A DNA stretch of 62,616 bases from an uncultured Flavobacterium sp. (GCA_947631175.1 CANRKI010000002.1:1-62616); one strand, 5' to 3'. Counted from the stretch's first letter, positions 1-10,995 are shown. Notes: a model not told the origin generated them from the sequence alone. Program-made: numbers and translations.

Positions 1-655
1 CAGTCGCATTATATAAAATTCCAGACGTTGTTGCTTGTCGCATTACTTCACTTAACTCAATATGAGTCACTTCCATATTATAATTTCGCATCAATTTATC
101 AACATCCAACGCCGGGCTATCCACCATTCCAACAGGCGGAAGCTGTGCAGTATCTCCTACTAAAATTAGCTTGCAATTTTGTCCCGAGTAAACATACATA
201 ATCAAATCATCCAACAGCGAACCGTTTTCATACATTTGATAATCACTACTTTAATCCGAAATCATCGAGGCTTCATCCACAATAAAAATTGTATTTTTAT
301 GCTTGTTGGGCTGCATCGTAAAACCAACACCAGCGCCAGATTGCTTTTTAGGAAAATATATTTTTTTATGAATCGTATGCGCCATCTGATTCGAGTAATT
401 TCCAATCACCTTAGCTGCCCTACCCGTTGGTGCCAAAAGCACATATTGCCAATGCACCACCTCTAAATTATTAACCAAAGTCGAAATTACCGAGGTTTTT
501 CCCGTACCAGCATATCCTTTAAGCACAAAAATTTCGTCCTGAACTTTACTACTCAAAACAAATTCAGCAACTTTATTAAAAAAAATATCTTGATGTAAAG
601 TTGTTTCGTACGGAAATTTCGTACACAAAACTTTATAAAATTCAGAAGGTGTCAT
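1..655 (-). pseudogene. RecD2-like ATP-dependent DNA helicase, partial, with in-frame stop
   Basis: This is the N-terminal part of an AAA_30/RecD-type superfamily 1 helicase that runs off the left edge. Residues 47-54 (GYAGTGKT) are the Walker A loop, and residues 126-130 (VDEAS) are the Walker B/DExx box. Right after that box the frame hits TAA (plus-strand bases 251-253). The same frame then continues open to base 1 and still encodes helicase motifs: GDTAQLPPV (about 130-156) and EVMRQ (about 33-47). One base change would restore it, so this is either a nonsense mutation or a sequence error. Family members unwind DNA with 5'-3' polarity in repair or mobile-element contexts. The rest of the gene lies outside the window. 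Confidence 0.8.
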
Positions 656-700
656 TATTTATTATTTAAAGCGCAAACAAAAGGGAATAAAATAAACCCT

Positions 701-768
701 TTTCCTGCCATTCGTTATATCTTTTGTTTTATCAAACAAAAGGATGCCACTACTGTCAGGGCTAAAAG
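701..768 (+). repeat. palindromic intergenic repeat, family A copy 1
   Basis: An imperfect palindrome between the helicase and the DUF3822 gene. It has a left arm like cctgccattcgttatatctt and a right arm like aggatgccactactgtcagg. The same pattern recurs at 60681-60754 and, inverted, at 11046-11113. The arms can pair as a long bulged hairpin. No open reading frame overlaps it. I read it as a REP-like dispersed element of unknown function. Confidence 0.6.
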
Positions 769-844
769 CCAACATAGTACACAAATTTTTTGTAAAGATA
801 CAATACTACAAAGCTAACAAATACCAATTCCATAAAAAAAATTG

Positions 845-852
845 TATTTTTG
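845..852 (+). promoter_or_regulatory. TAnnTTTG -7 element upstream of the DUF3822-rsmD pair
   Basis: TATTTTTG fits the Bacteroidota -7 consensus exactly and lies 20 nt before the ATG at 873. I see no clean TTG at the -33 distance, so the assignment is moderate. Confidence 0.4.
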
Positions 853-872
853 CCCAACTACAATAAACAAAA

Positions 873-1691
873 ATGTCAGATCAAAACATAATTTCTAAAT
901 CGTACAAAAAATTAGTACTCCAGATAGATCATCAAAATCTATCCTATATTATTGTAGACCTACTTACGCAAAAAACCATCGAAGTTTTTTCGCAAAAATA
1001 CCCACTTTACCCAACCAACAATACCATTTTAGAAGATCAACTAAAAAAAGCATTAACACCGTTACTAGATAAAAACATAAATTTTGACCAAGTTATAGTT
1101 TTACACCACAACCATTACAACAGTTTGGTTCCGGCTGCTTTTTTTGATCCCGAAAACTTAGGACTATACTTACAATATAATACTAAAGTTTTTGAAAGCG
1201 ATTTATTTGTTTACGATACCATTGAGCGATACAACCTATATAATATATATGTACCGTTTGTAAATTTGAACAATATTTTGCTCGACATCTTTAAGTCTTT
1301 TGATTATAAAAACACCACAAGTATTTTAGTTCAAAAAATTTTAGATTTATCTAAAAACAAAGATGAAAATTTAGTTTTTGTTCATTATCAAAATACACAT
1401 TTTGAAATTGTGGTCGTTCACAATCAAAAATTATTGTTTTACAACTCATTCGAACACAAAACAGTAGAAGATTTTATTTACTATCTTTTATTTACTTTCG
1501 AACAACTAAAACTAAATCCAGAACACATAAAAACCTATTTTATAGGAAATATAACCCAAAACGATGCAGCCTATAAAACGGCTTATACCTATATTAGATA
1601 TGTATTTTTATACAATTTACAGGAATTTGCAACTAAAAACGGAGCATCAGTTTCAGAAAATTCAAAACATTTCATTTTATTTCAAGCATGA
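873..1691 (+). CDS. DUF3822 family protein
   Basis: A 272-residue soluble protein without signal peptide or membrane segments. Its alternating strand-helix pattern resembles the ASKHA-like fold of the DUF3822 family, which is restricted to Bacteroidota. It overlaps rsmD by four bases (ATGA), the arrangement commonly seen for this pair, so the two are probably translationally coupled. No catalytic motif is apparent. The biochemical function is unknown, and a link to rRNA modification rests only on the neighbourhood. Confidence 0.75.
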   Translation: MSDQNIISKSYKKLVLQIDHQNLSYIIVDLLTQKTIEVFSQKYPLYPTNNTILEDQLKKALTPLLDKNINFDQVIVLHHNHYNSLVPAAFFDPENLGLYLQYNTKVFESDLFVYDTIERYNLYNIYVPFVNLNNILLDIFKSFDYKNTTSILVQKILDLSKNKDENLVFVHYQNTHFEIVVVHNQKLLFYNSFEHKTVEDFIYYLLFTFEQLKLNPEHIKTYFIGNITQNDAAYKTAYTYIRYVFLYNLQEFATKNGASVSENSKHFILFQA

Positions 1692-2272
1692 GAATAATTT
1701 CCGGAAAATATAAAGGTCGTCGCATCGACCCGCCTAAAAATTTACCTGTTCGCCCAACAACCGACATGGCAAAAGAGGCCTTATTTAATATTTTAAATAC
1801 TAATTTTAATTTAACGCAACTACAAATACTTGACCTTTTTGCGGGCACAGGTAATATGTCGTACGAGTTTGCTTCGCGTGGTGCAGAACCAATTATCTCT
1901 GTAGATGCAGATTATGGTTGTATTAATTTTATAAAAAAAACGGCGAAAGAATTTGATATGGATATCACTCCTATTAAATCTGATGTTTTAAAATTTTTAG
2001 AGAAAAACAAAGGAACGTACGATATTATTTTTGCTGATCCTCCGTACGATATGTCCGAACAAGACTTTAAAAAAATTGTCGAATTGGTTTTTGAAAACGA
2101 ACTTCTTGATCCCGAGGGATTATTGGTTATCGAACATTCTAAACATACAAAAATGAATGATTGCGAATTTCATGCATACGACAGAAATTATGGCGGAACT
2201 GTTTTCTCGTTTTTTGAATACGAACTCGAAGAAGAAGAGGATGATGAGGACGAAGATGATTTTGAAGATTAA
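1688..2272 (+). CDS. rsmD: 16S rRNA (guanine(966)-N(2))-methyltransferase RsmD
   Basis: A 194-residue Rossmann-fold methyltransferase that transfers a methyl group from S-adenosylmethionine to N2 of a 16S rRNA guanine. The SAM-binding motif is LDLFAGTGN (residues 48-56), and the catalytic N-methyltransferase motif is DPPY (117-120). The early segment with RPTTDMAKEALFN is typical of RsmD. The protein ends in a run of acidic residues (EEEEDDEDEDD) beyond the usual family end, which may be a disordered tail. It shares four bases with the upstream DUF3822 gene. There is no convincing terminator before the tRNA gene downstream. Confidence 0.93.
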   Translation: MRIISGKYKGRRIDPPKNLPVRPTTDMAKEALFNILNTNFNLTQLQILDLFAGTGNMSYEFASRGAEPIISVDADYGCINFIKKTAKEFDMDITPIKSDVLKFLEKNKGTYDIIFADPPYDMSEQDFKKIVELVFENELLDPEGLLVIEHSKHTKMNDCEFHAYDRNYGGTVFSFFEYELEEEEDDEDEDDFED

Positions 2273-2353
2273 TTAAAACATATACATATCTTTTGATAAT
2301 CAGAGGTTTTAAATAAAATATGTATTTTTTATAAAAAAATACTTACATAAAAC

Positions 2354-2383
2354 TTGTAAAGCTGATTTAAAAACGTATATTTG
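2354..2383 (+). promoter_or_regulatory. promoter of tRNA-Ser copy 1
   Basis: TTG (2354-2356), a 19-nt spacer, then TATATTTG (2376-2383). The motif, spacing and following CACTCGCA are shared exactly with the promoter of the second tRNA-Ser at 62478-62507. This is a strong internal confirmation of the Bacteroidota -33/-7 consensus. Confidence 0.8.
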
Positions 2384-2412
2384 CACTCGCATTACCAAAG
2401 TAATGTAGACCA

Positions 2413-2497
2413 GGAGAAATGGCAGAGTGGTCGAATGCGGCAGTCTTGAAAACTGTTGACTGTAACAGGTCCGGGGGTTCGAATCCCTCTTTCTCCG
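2413..2497 (+). tRNA. tRNA-Ser (anticodon UGA)
   Basis: An 85-nt class II tRNA. The acceptor stem GGAGAAA (2413-2419) pairs with TTTCTCC (2490-2496), and G2497 is the discriminator. The anticodon loop CTTGAAA gives UGA, decoding UCN serine codons, and there is a long variable arm and a GGTTCGAATCC T-arm. CCA is not encoded. The visible part of the copy at 62541 is identical. The CRISPR array begins 68 nt downstream, after a strong terminator. Confidence 0.97.
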
Positions 2498-2500
2498 CAA

Positions 2501-2535
2501 AACTCCCAATTAAAATTTAATTGGGAGTTTTTTTA
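2501..2535 (+). terminator. rho-independent terminator after tRNA-Ser
   Basis: The palindrome AACTCCCAATTAAA / TTTAATTGGGAGTT (2501-2529) is followed by a T run. It separates tRNA transcription from the CRISPR array. Confidence 0.85.
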
Positions 2536-2565
2536 TGGAATAATGCAACTTCTATTCCTTATTTT

Positions 2566-5097
2566 TATTATATTTCCTTTCAAATTTTTGTATTTTTATC
2601 AAGTACAATCGCAACACGAAGCTTACTAGCGTCCACTGTAAAGCTGTTGTGAATTCCTTTCAAATTTTTGTATTTTTATCAAGTACAATCGCAACACAGG
2701 AAAAGGGACACCAGTAGGAGATATTGTTGTGAATTCCTTTCAAATTTTTGTATTTTTATCAAGTACAATCGCAACTGACACGGATATAATGACACTGCCG
2801 ACGTTGTTGTGAATTCCTTTCAAATTTTTGTATTTTTATCAAGTACAATCGCAACTTTTAAGCCTTTATATTGATGCTCATCTATGTTGTGAATTCCTTT
2901 CAAATTTTTGTATTTTTATCAAGTACAATCGCAACAAGTATCAATTTTTGATTTTGAAGGCGTATGTTGTGAATTCCTTTCAAATTTTTGTATTTTTATC
3001 AAGTACAATCGCAACAGTAACCAAAGGGAAAGCAGAAGCTTTTACGTTGTGAATTCCTTTCAAATTTTTGTATTTTTATCAAGTACAATCGCAACTGTTA
3101 TAAACTCTTATTATTGCTATTTTGAGTTGTGAATTCCTTTCAAATTTTTGTATTTTTATCAAGTACAATCGCAACTAGTGTTGTTCCAACTCTTGTACCT
3201 CTACGGTTGTGAATTCCTTTCAAATTTTTGTATTTTTATCAAGTACAATCGCAACTAGTGTTGTTCCAACTCTTGGACTTCGACCGTTGTGAATTCCTTT
3301 CAAATTTTTGTATTTTTATCAAGTACAATCGCAACGTTTATAATCTTCTTCCGCCACGGTTAATCGTTGTGAATTCCTTTCAAATTTTTGTATTTTTATC
3401 AAGTACAATCGCAACTCACCATTTAGGGACGGTTTATCCTTGGTAGTTGTGAATTCCTTTCAAATTTTTGTATTTTTATCAAGTACAATCGCAACTTATC
3501 TGATGAAGTTAAGGCTTATACAGAAGTTGTGAATTCCTTTCAAATTTTTGTATTTTTATCAAGTACAATCGCAACAATATCTTATTAGAAAATTTTTATC
3601 CTATAGTTGTGAATTCCTTTCAAATTTTTGTATTTTTATCAAGTACAATCGCAACGAGATGCTTACTTTAAATGTTCCTTTGTTAGTTGTGAATTCCTTT
3701 CAAATTTTTGTATTTTTATCAAGTACAATCGCAACTTTGTACAACTTCATAACTATATCCGCTTCAGTTGTGAATTCCTTTCAAATTTTTGTATTTTTAT
3801 CAAGTACAATCGCAACTGTAGGATAGTTCCTCTTTTTCTGATTTCATGTTGTGAATTCCTTTCAAATTTTTGTATTTTTATCAAGTACAATCGCAACGTA
3901 AAAAAAGCAATAGAGTTGATAAATCAAGTTGTGAATTCCTTTCAAATTTTTGTATTTTTATCAAGTACAATCGCAACTTTTTCATCAACCACAAAAGCAC
4001 TTACAGAGTTGTGAATTCCTTTCAAATTTTTGTATTTTTATCAAGTACAATCGCAACTAATTAAATCGGATGTTTTAGTTGGTACTAGTTGTGAATTCCT
4101 TTCAAATTTTTGTATTTTTATCAAGTACAATCGCAACTTTCAATACTTGGGATACTCACACCACGCCGTTGTGAATTCCTTTCAAATTTTTGTATTTTTA
4201 TCAAGTACAATCGCAACGAAAACTTACAACCTTGCAGATGTCCTGGTGTTGTGAATTCCTTTCAAATTTTTGTATTTTTATCAAGTACAATCGCAACTTC
4301 AAGTACAAGCACCATCAACAAAAACAAGTTGTGAATTCCTTTCAAATTTTTGTATTTTTATCAAGTACAATCGCAACCTATTGTTTCAATTAATTCACCT
4401 GATGTTAGTTGTGAATTCCTTTCAAATTTTTGTATTTTTATCAAGTACAATCGCAACAATCAGGATCAGTAATTAAAGCTTTTTGCGGTTGTGAATTCCT
4501 TTCAAATTTTTGTATTTTTATCAAGTACAATCGCAACGTAATTAAAATTGTAGGTAATACAGCTATAGTTGTGAATTCCTTTCAAATTTTTGTATTTTTA
4601 TCAAGTACAATCGCAACAAGATATAAAATCTTTTTGAATTACCCTAAGTTGTGAATTCCTTTCAAATTTTTGTATTTTTATCAAGTACAATCGCAACAGG
4701 ATAGAATGTAGAACCTACACCAATTGTGTTGTGAATTCCTTTCAAATTTTTGTATTTTTATCAAGTACAATCGCAACAACATTTTTTCACGAACATTTTC
4801 TGTTAATGTTGTGAATTCCTTTCAAATTTTTGTATTTTTATCAAGTACAATCGCAACTTTAATTTCTGCATTAATACCTTGGGTATCGTTGTGAATTCCT
4901 TTCAAATTTTTGTATTTTTATCAAGTACAATCGCAACAATCCAATAGAATTTAGTTACAGCCGATCGGTTGTGAATTCCTTTCAAATTTTTGTATTTTTA
5001 TCAAGTACAATCGCAACTCTAAAATTTAGATTCGCGCACGCTTACGAGTTGTGAATTCCTTTCAAATTTTTGTATTTTTATCAAGTACAATCGCAAC
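2566..5097 (+). CRISPR. type II-C CRISPR array: 32 repeats of 50 nt, 31 spacers
   Basis: The repeats are 50 nt, starting GTTGTGAATTCCTTTC and ending CAAGTACAATCGCAAC. The period is 80 nt: 29 spacers are 30 nt and two (3736-3766 and 3817-3847) are 31 nt. All repeats look identical except the first (2566-2615), whose first ten bases are replaced by TATTATATTT-like sequence. The 5' part of the repeat is complementary to the anti-repeat at 10910-10924, so plus is the crRNA sense strand and crRNAs are spacer followed by repeat 5' end. Each repeat also holds TTG (positions 2-4), 21 nt, then TATTTTTA, which resembles a promoter. Spacers 8 and 9 (3176-3205 and 3256-3285) are near twins. I saw no match to a spacer elsewhere in the window. 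Confidence 0.98.
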
Positions 5098-5160
5098 CTC
5101 ATCGTTTTTGTAGTAAATACGGGAGCCACGAGCGATTTACAGGATTGAAAAAACAATAAA

Positions 5161-5197
5161 AAATGCTTTTATACGTATTGTATAAAAGCATTTTTTT
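5161..5197. terminator. bidirectional terminator between array and cas2
   Basis: The 14-bp stem AAATGCTTTTATAC / GTATAAAAGCATTT has a 5-nt loop and T-rich tails in both directions. It would stop array transcripts running right and cas9-cas1-cas2 transcripts running left. The 5098-5160 stretch between the last repeat and this hairpin is the likely leader-like region and contains no gene. Confidence 0.8.
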
Positions 5198-5201
5198 ATT
5201 T

Positions 5202-6427
<1,226 letters not shown>

Positions 6428-6431
6428 AGTG

Positions 6432-9400
6432 TTATAGTTTAAAAATATTGCCTAATCGATCTACTTTTAGCTTAATGCAGACATCCTTAATCATAGTATT
6501 GTCAATAGCTCGTTCCATTTTATTCAAAGTTGAAAATTCAGCTTTATTTACAATTGAAGTAGCTACTTTACTTTGAACACAAAACATTTGAGCACCTGAA
6601 AAACTAACTACTTTATAAATACTATTCACATCTATACTTCCAGTATCATCAGCATTGGGTACATAAACTAAATCGTTTGGTGATAAATGAAATAAAAGTG
6701 GATGACCCTTTTGGTTAACTTCAGGTACTGGTGACAAACCTTGTTTTTGACGCTCAATAACCAAATTTAAAGGAATGGTATCGTAACTTCTTTTTCCAAA
6801 TTTGTCCTGATATATACCAAAAAAATAAATTCGTTCCTTTTGCGGCTTCCACAAACTTGGTAGTCTTATTACCTGTTTCACCCAAAGCAAACTTAGATCC
6901 CTGCTCAAAAACACGAACTTTTAGTATCGGTTGGTGCGATTTATCATCGTTATACAAAGCAATGTTTTTATTCATTTCCTCAATACCTTCAGGAGAAAAA
7001 GCAACTTCTGGATTGTTATTTTTTACTTTTAAATAATTTAAAAGTATTTTTTGAATCCCCGTATCTGTTATCGATAAAATTGATTTTTCATTGAAAGAAC
7101 TATCCAAAGATTTACGAGTAGCTGTAAGAATTTTTCCTTTCCCAACTTTTACATGATCCAAATGAACTTGCCCAGAAACCGTTTCTTTGTGCAACGCTTT
7201 ACGAACAGCCCAATTGGTTCCTTTTTGTGCAACGACATCTTTTTGGGGATTCCCATTTTTATCCAAACGCAAATTCCCGTTTTCATCCTTGTAACTTTCG
7301 TAGTAATTCGTTGCTTTATTAATCACTCGAGTGTTTTGTTTAAAGCTTACAACAATACTTTCTAATGCTTTGTAAGTGTCTTGTGTAATAGTTTCCCAAG
7401 GTTTTATAAAATCAGCAAAACGATCTTTCTCTTTCTGCTCCTTTTCATTGAAATAAGATTCTTTATTTCTCAATTTGTTTTGTAAATCGTAACGTGTAGA
7501 CTTATGCTCTTCTTTCGCTTTTCCTTTTTTAGGTAAAGCCGATTCGTTATTCAACAAATTCACATGATCACGCGTTGCTAAAGCAATGACCAAAGCATCT
7601 AAAGCATGGTGTCTGTGGTCGATACGTTTTTTACAGAATCCTTTAGACAAGTCCAAAGGAACTGTTGGAATCACTTTTCCGCTGGTATTAGTTGCCGTAA
7701 AATCGGAAGAATTAGATATCGCATTCATACGTTCAAAACGAGGTAAGATCAGTTCGTTCCACACATCGTTTAATCCCCAATCATGTTTTAAACGTGAGGT
7801 GATTTTACCATTTCCAGGAATGACATTTTTAGAGTTTACACCATCATCTTTTGCGTCAGCATCATTTTTACGTACGACATTAGACAACAATTGCGTTACA
7901 TATTTACTTATGTAACGTGTATCGTTCAACTGACGTTCAATCATTTTCTCTGGAACATCTTCCATCAGAAGTTTGTTACGCTTACCTCTATTCTTATCAA
8001 AAGTCTTTTTTACAAAACTTTCGTAAGCCTCTACTCCAAATATTGGAACCGTTTTACCATTTCCTAAATCAACTATTTGACCGTGATGATTTTTAATAAA
8101 TGCTAAGCCTATTTGGTTGCCTTTAAGACTATTGACAGCGGCTTCACAAATTACTTTATTACTCATACTATCATCAAAATAGCGACTTTGCGGAATGATA
8201 TGTTCAATCTCGTATTCGCGAGTAAATAATTTATTTAAAGGAATCATTTGTCCTGTATATGGCGACTGATATTTCTGTTCTAACCATAATTTGTAACGTT
8301 TCAAATCAGAACTTGATGGTTGCGCAACAGAAGAAACTTGAAAAACAGTAGTTGTTGATTCTGGTAAAAGTTCCGCTTTCAACTCTTGTTCTGTAAATAA
8401 ATCCAATACACCTTGTTCATATATCTTAAGAATATCTTGTTGCATTGGTGAGTGTGGACGTACATTCTCTACATTATGATCATTTCCTAATTCTACTAAC
8501 AAAGCTTTGATACGTAAATTCGTGTTTTCATTATCTGTAACAGTACTTGATATGCGTTTACGTTCTTCGGCAGTATGTTTCATATCACGACCTAACTCGA
8601 TATGGATTTCGCTAAAGAAATCCGCAATACCATTTCCATAATGCTGCCAGATATCTTTTACAACACGTAAAGTTTCAGTGATAATTTGTTCTACAATAGG
8701 GTTGCGCAAAGAATGTTGTTTGAAATCTTTTAAAAATGTTTCTAAATCAGCAACCGAATTCCATTTACCCGCTATTTCAGCTTCTGAATGACGATCGTAC
8801 ACTATATATTGAGCTAACCAAAGTGGAAGATTTTGAAAATCATTTAAAGAATATAATTGAAATTGTTCTGCCTTTTCTCTTACTCTGTTTTTGATTTTCT
8901 CATCGTATTCACCCGTTAGAATTTTATCAATTCTTTCTAAAGAAGTGTTACTAATAATATCAGAACGCCAAGCTTTACCAAATCGCATCAAAGGCAACAA
9001 TTTTTTAATCGCTTTTTCTGAAAAACTACCATACTCACTTTTGAATGGTGAAAATTTTTTGAATGAATCAACAAAAGAAGTAACATCTAAATTGTGCTTA
9101 ATTGCAAACTTTTTAATCGCTTTCTCATATTCTATCTTATCATTTACAGAATAGATAATGTGCCACAAAGCCATTTCGACTTCATAAGAAAGAAAATCTG
9201 TCGGTACATTTTCTACTTTATCTAATTTCGATTGAATCAAATAGCGCGTTTCGTTCATTGGATATTTTTTATCCTGAACGTAATTCCATCGGTATTTCTC
9301 AACTTCACCTTTTGCTAACTTTTTACTGCCATTTTTATACCTCAACAAAAACTCTACAACATGTTTTTGTTCCACTTCTTTTTTGGTGTTCAAAAATTGT

Positions 9401-10812
9401 AATAAAGCCTCTTTATCTTCGATAGACTGCATAAATTCAGAAGTTACGTTTACATCATCTTCTGTTCGGTAAATCGCTAAGTTTTGTAACCATTGTAACA
9501 ACCTAAATTCTTGATAATACGGATTAGATTTTGAAATTACTTTGATTGGATAGATTACACCTTCTTTTGATATTCTACGTTCTAAAGTACAGTTTGAAAT
9601 CAAAGACTTTTGACTTCTCAATGGACGTTGATAAAAGATAATACCATTTAAAAACAAATGCAAAAAATCCTTTGCATCTAACATTTGTTGATGTTGTTCG
9701 TTATTACGATATAACTCTCTAATAGAATCTTTTAGTAATGCTTCGTCTTGTAATTCCGAATGAAATTCTTTTTGTTTTTTAAGAATTTGCTCTAGCTCAG
9801 ATTTATAAAACTTACGTTCGATTGTACGTACCAACTTTCCTTTAATCTTTTGTTTAGGATTTAATAAAAGGTTCTTGTAGATATAGGTTCCTACGGTTTG
9901 GTTGGATTGATCAATATCTTGCTCGGTTTTCTTTTTCAATAAAGTCCAATCATCAGCACTTGGTGCTCTAAAACTGCGTTTTACTATACCGTCTTTATCT
10001 AACTTTTCGGAACCATCATCATTTAAATCTGTAGTAACGATAAAATCACGTACTTTATCTTTCCAATCGCTTAAAGATATTTTTGAAGAACGTCTGTAAA
10101 TCCAACCATTCTCTAAATGTAATGAATACCAAATTTCACCTTTTTTGTTAACTTCTTGGTCTGCTATAACATCAACAATTTTTAAAGAATAGAATTCCAC
10201 TAACTTATTTGGGTTTTCTTCCTCCTCTTCTCCTCTTAATTGGTAGTATCCACGTTTCTGATTGAAATTTAAAATTATCCATGCCAATTCTTCTTTGTCT
10301 ATTTTAGCAGATAACGCTTTTTTACGGAGATAATAAATCGTCCAATCGTAAGGAATTAGACAATCATTGCCGTTTTTATCTTTCAAAAAATCAAGTTGAT
10401 TGGCTTTAAAATCCGCCAACATTTCTAGAAAGGAATTTTGAAATATAAATTTACCTTGCGAATAAGGTAGTTTAGGCTCCGCATGATTTATAAATTTCCC
10501 AAAGCGTTTGGTAAAATCAATTTCAGCAGCATAATGCGCTGGTAAAAAGCCTAAAATATTTAAAACACGATGTAAACGCTCTCTACGTAGTAAATGGCGT
10601 TCTCTTAGTCGTCTTACACCACGATAACCAGTTCGTTCCGCTGTTTGAGAAATCGAATTTCCTTTTCCAAATTCTCCAATAATATCTTGAGACATTGGGA
10701 TAATTCGACTTCCTATTGCTAATATTTCCCCTTTTTTATTTTCAAAATCTTGTTGAATCAAAGCCCAACCGATAGAATTGGTTCCTAAATCAAGTCCTAA
10801 TATTTTATTCAT
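6432..10812 (-). CDS. cas9: Cas9 (type II-C) effector, frameshifted near the C-terminus
   Basis: RNA-guided DNA endonuclease. The RuvC-I aspartate is D8 (GLDLGTNSIGW), followed by an arginine-rich bridge helix at about 60-90. RuvC-II E739 (IELGRDMK), HNH H871 (EIEHIIPQS) and RuvC-III H1069/D1072 (HHALDAL) are all present, so both nuclease sites look intact. The open frame stops after 1352 codons (6754), with an out-of-frame tail after GTNLFF. The expected continuation (GIYQDKFGKRSYDTIPLN) lies in the next frame down to 6432. Removing one T from the run of seven (A7 on plus, 6819-6825) rejoins them into about 1459 residues. The truncated form loses about 130 residues of the PAM-interacting region. 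Cause unresolved: mutation, slippage or sequence error. Confidence 0.9.
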
Positions 10813-10896
10813 AATTAATTATCAAAATTTAACGAAATATACAAAATAATTTTTCTTAATTTTTAAGTAATAATTTTTATTTTACAAATAAATAGT

Positions 10897-10904
10897 TACA
10901 TTTG
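10897..10904 (+). promoter_or_regulatory. tracrRNA -7 promoter element
   Basis: TACATTTG is an exact TAnnTTTG match placed 5-6 nt before the predicted tracrRNA start. No clear TTG is seen at -33. It points away from cas9, so the 10813-10896 gap also has to hold the cas9 promoter, for which I see only a weak TTATTTTG-like match on the minus strand. Confidence 0.6.
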
Positions 10905-10908
10905 CTAT

Positions 10909-10984
10909 CGAAAGGAATTCACAATAAGGATTATTCCGTTGTGAAAACATTTAGCGCCTCGCCTATATGCGGGGCTTTTTTTAT
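10909..10984 (+). ncRNA. tracrRNA
   Basis: Bases 10910-10924 (GAAAGGAATTCACAA) are the perfect complement of repeat positions 2-16. The next base, T10925, can form a G-U pair with repeat position 1, giving 16 uninterrupted base pairs with no bulge. A short GGA..TCC nexus-like hairpin follows, then GTTGTGAA (10938-10945), which copies the first eight bases of the repeat. A 3' hairpin GCCTCGC / GCGGGGC (10956-10975) with a T run acts as terminator. Its position upstream of and divergent from cas9, with a TAnnTTTG box in front, completes the locus. The start is estimated at +/-3 nt. Confidence 0.9.
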
Positions 10985-10995
10985 TTGATACATTG

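Noticed and set aside
179..466. 95-codon plus-strand frame over the helicase
   Set aside because: Antisense to conserved helicase motifs.
2828..4654. Many open frames of 64-128 codons on the plus strand repeating VNSFQIFVFLSSTIAT and CEFLSNFCIFIKYNRN
   Set aside because: They are translations of the 50-nt CRISPR repeat in different frames and start inside repeats; not genes.
6432..6914. Separate 160-codon gene downstream of cas9
   Set aside because: Its part after about 6820 is the missing C-terminus of Cas9, and its first 30 codons are an out-of-frame reading of cas9.
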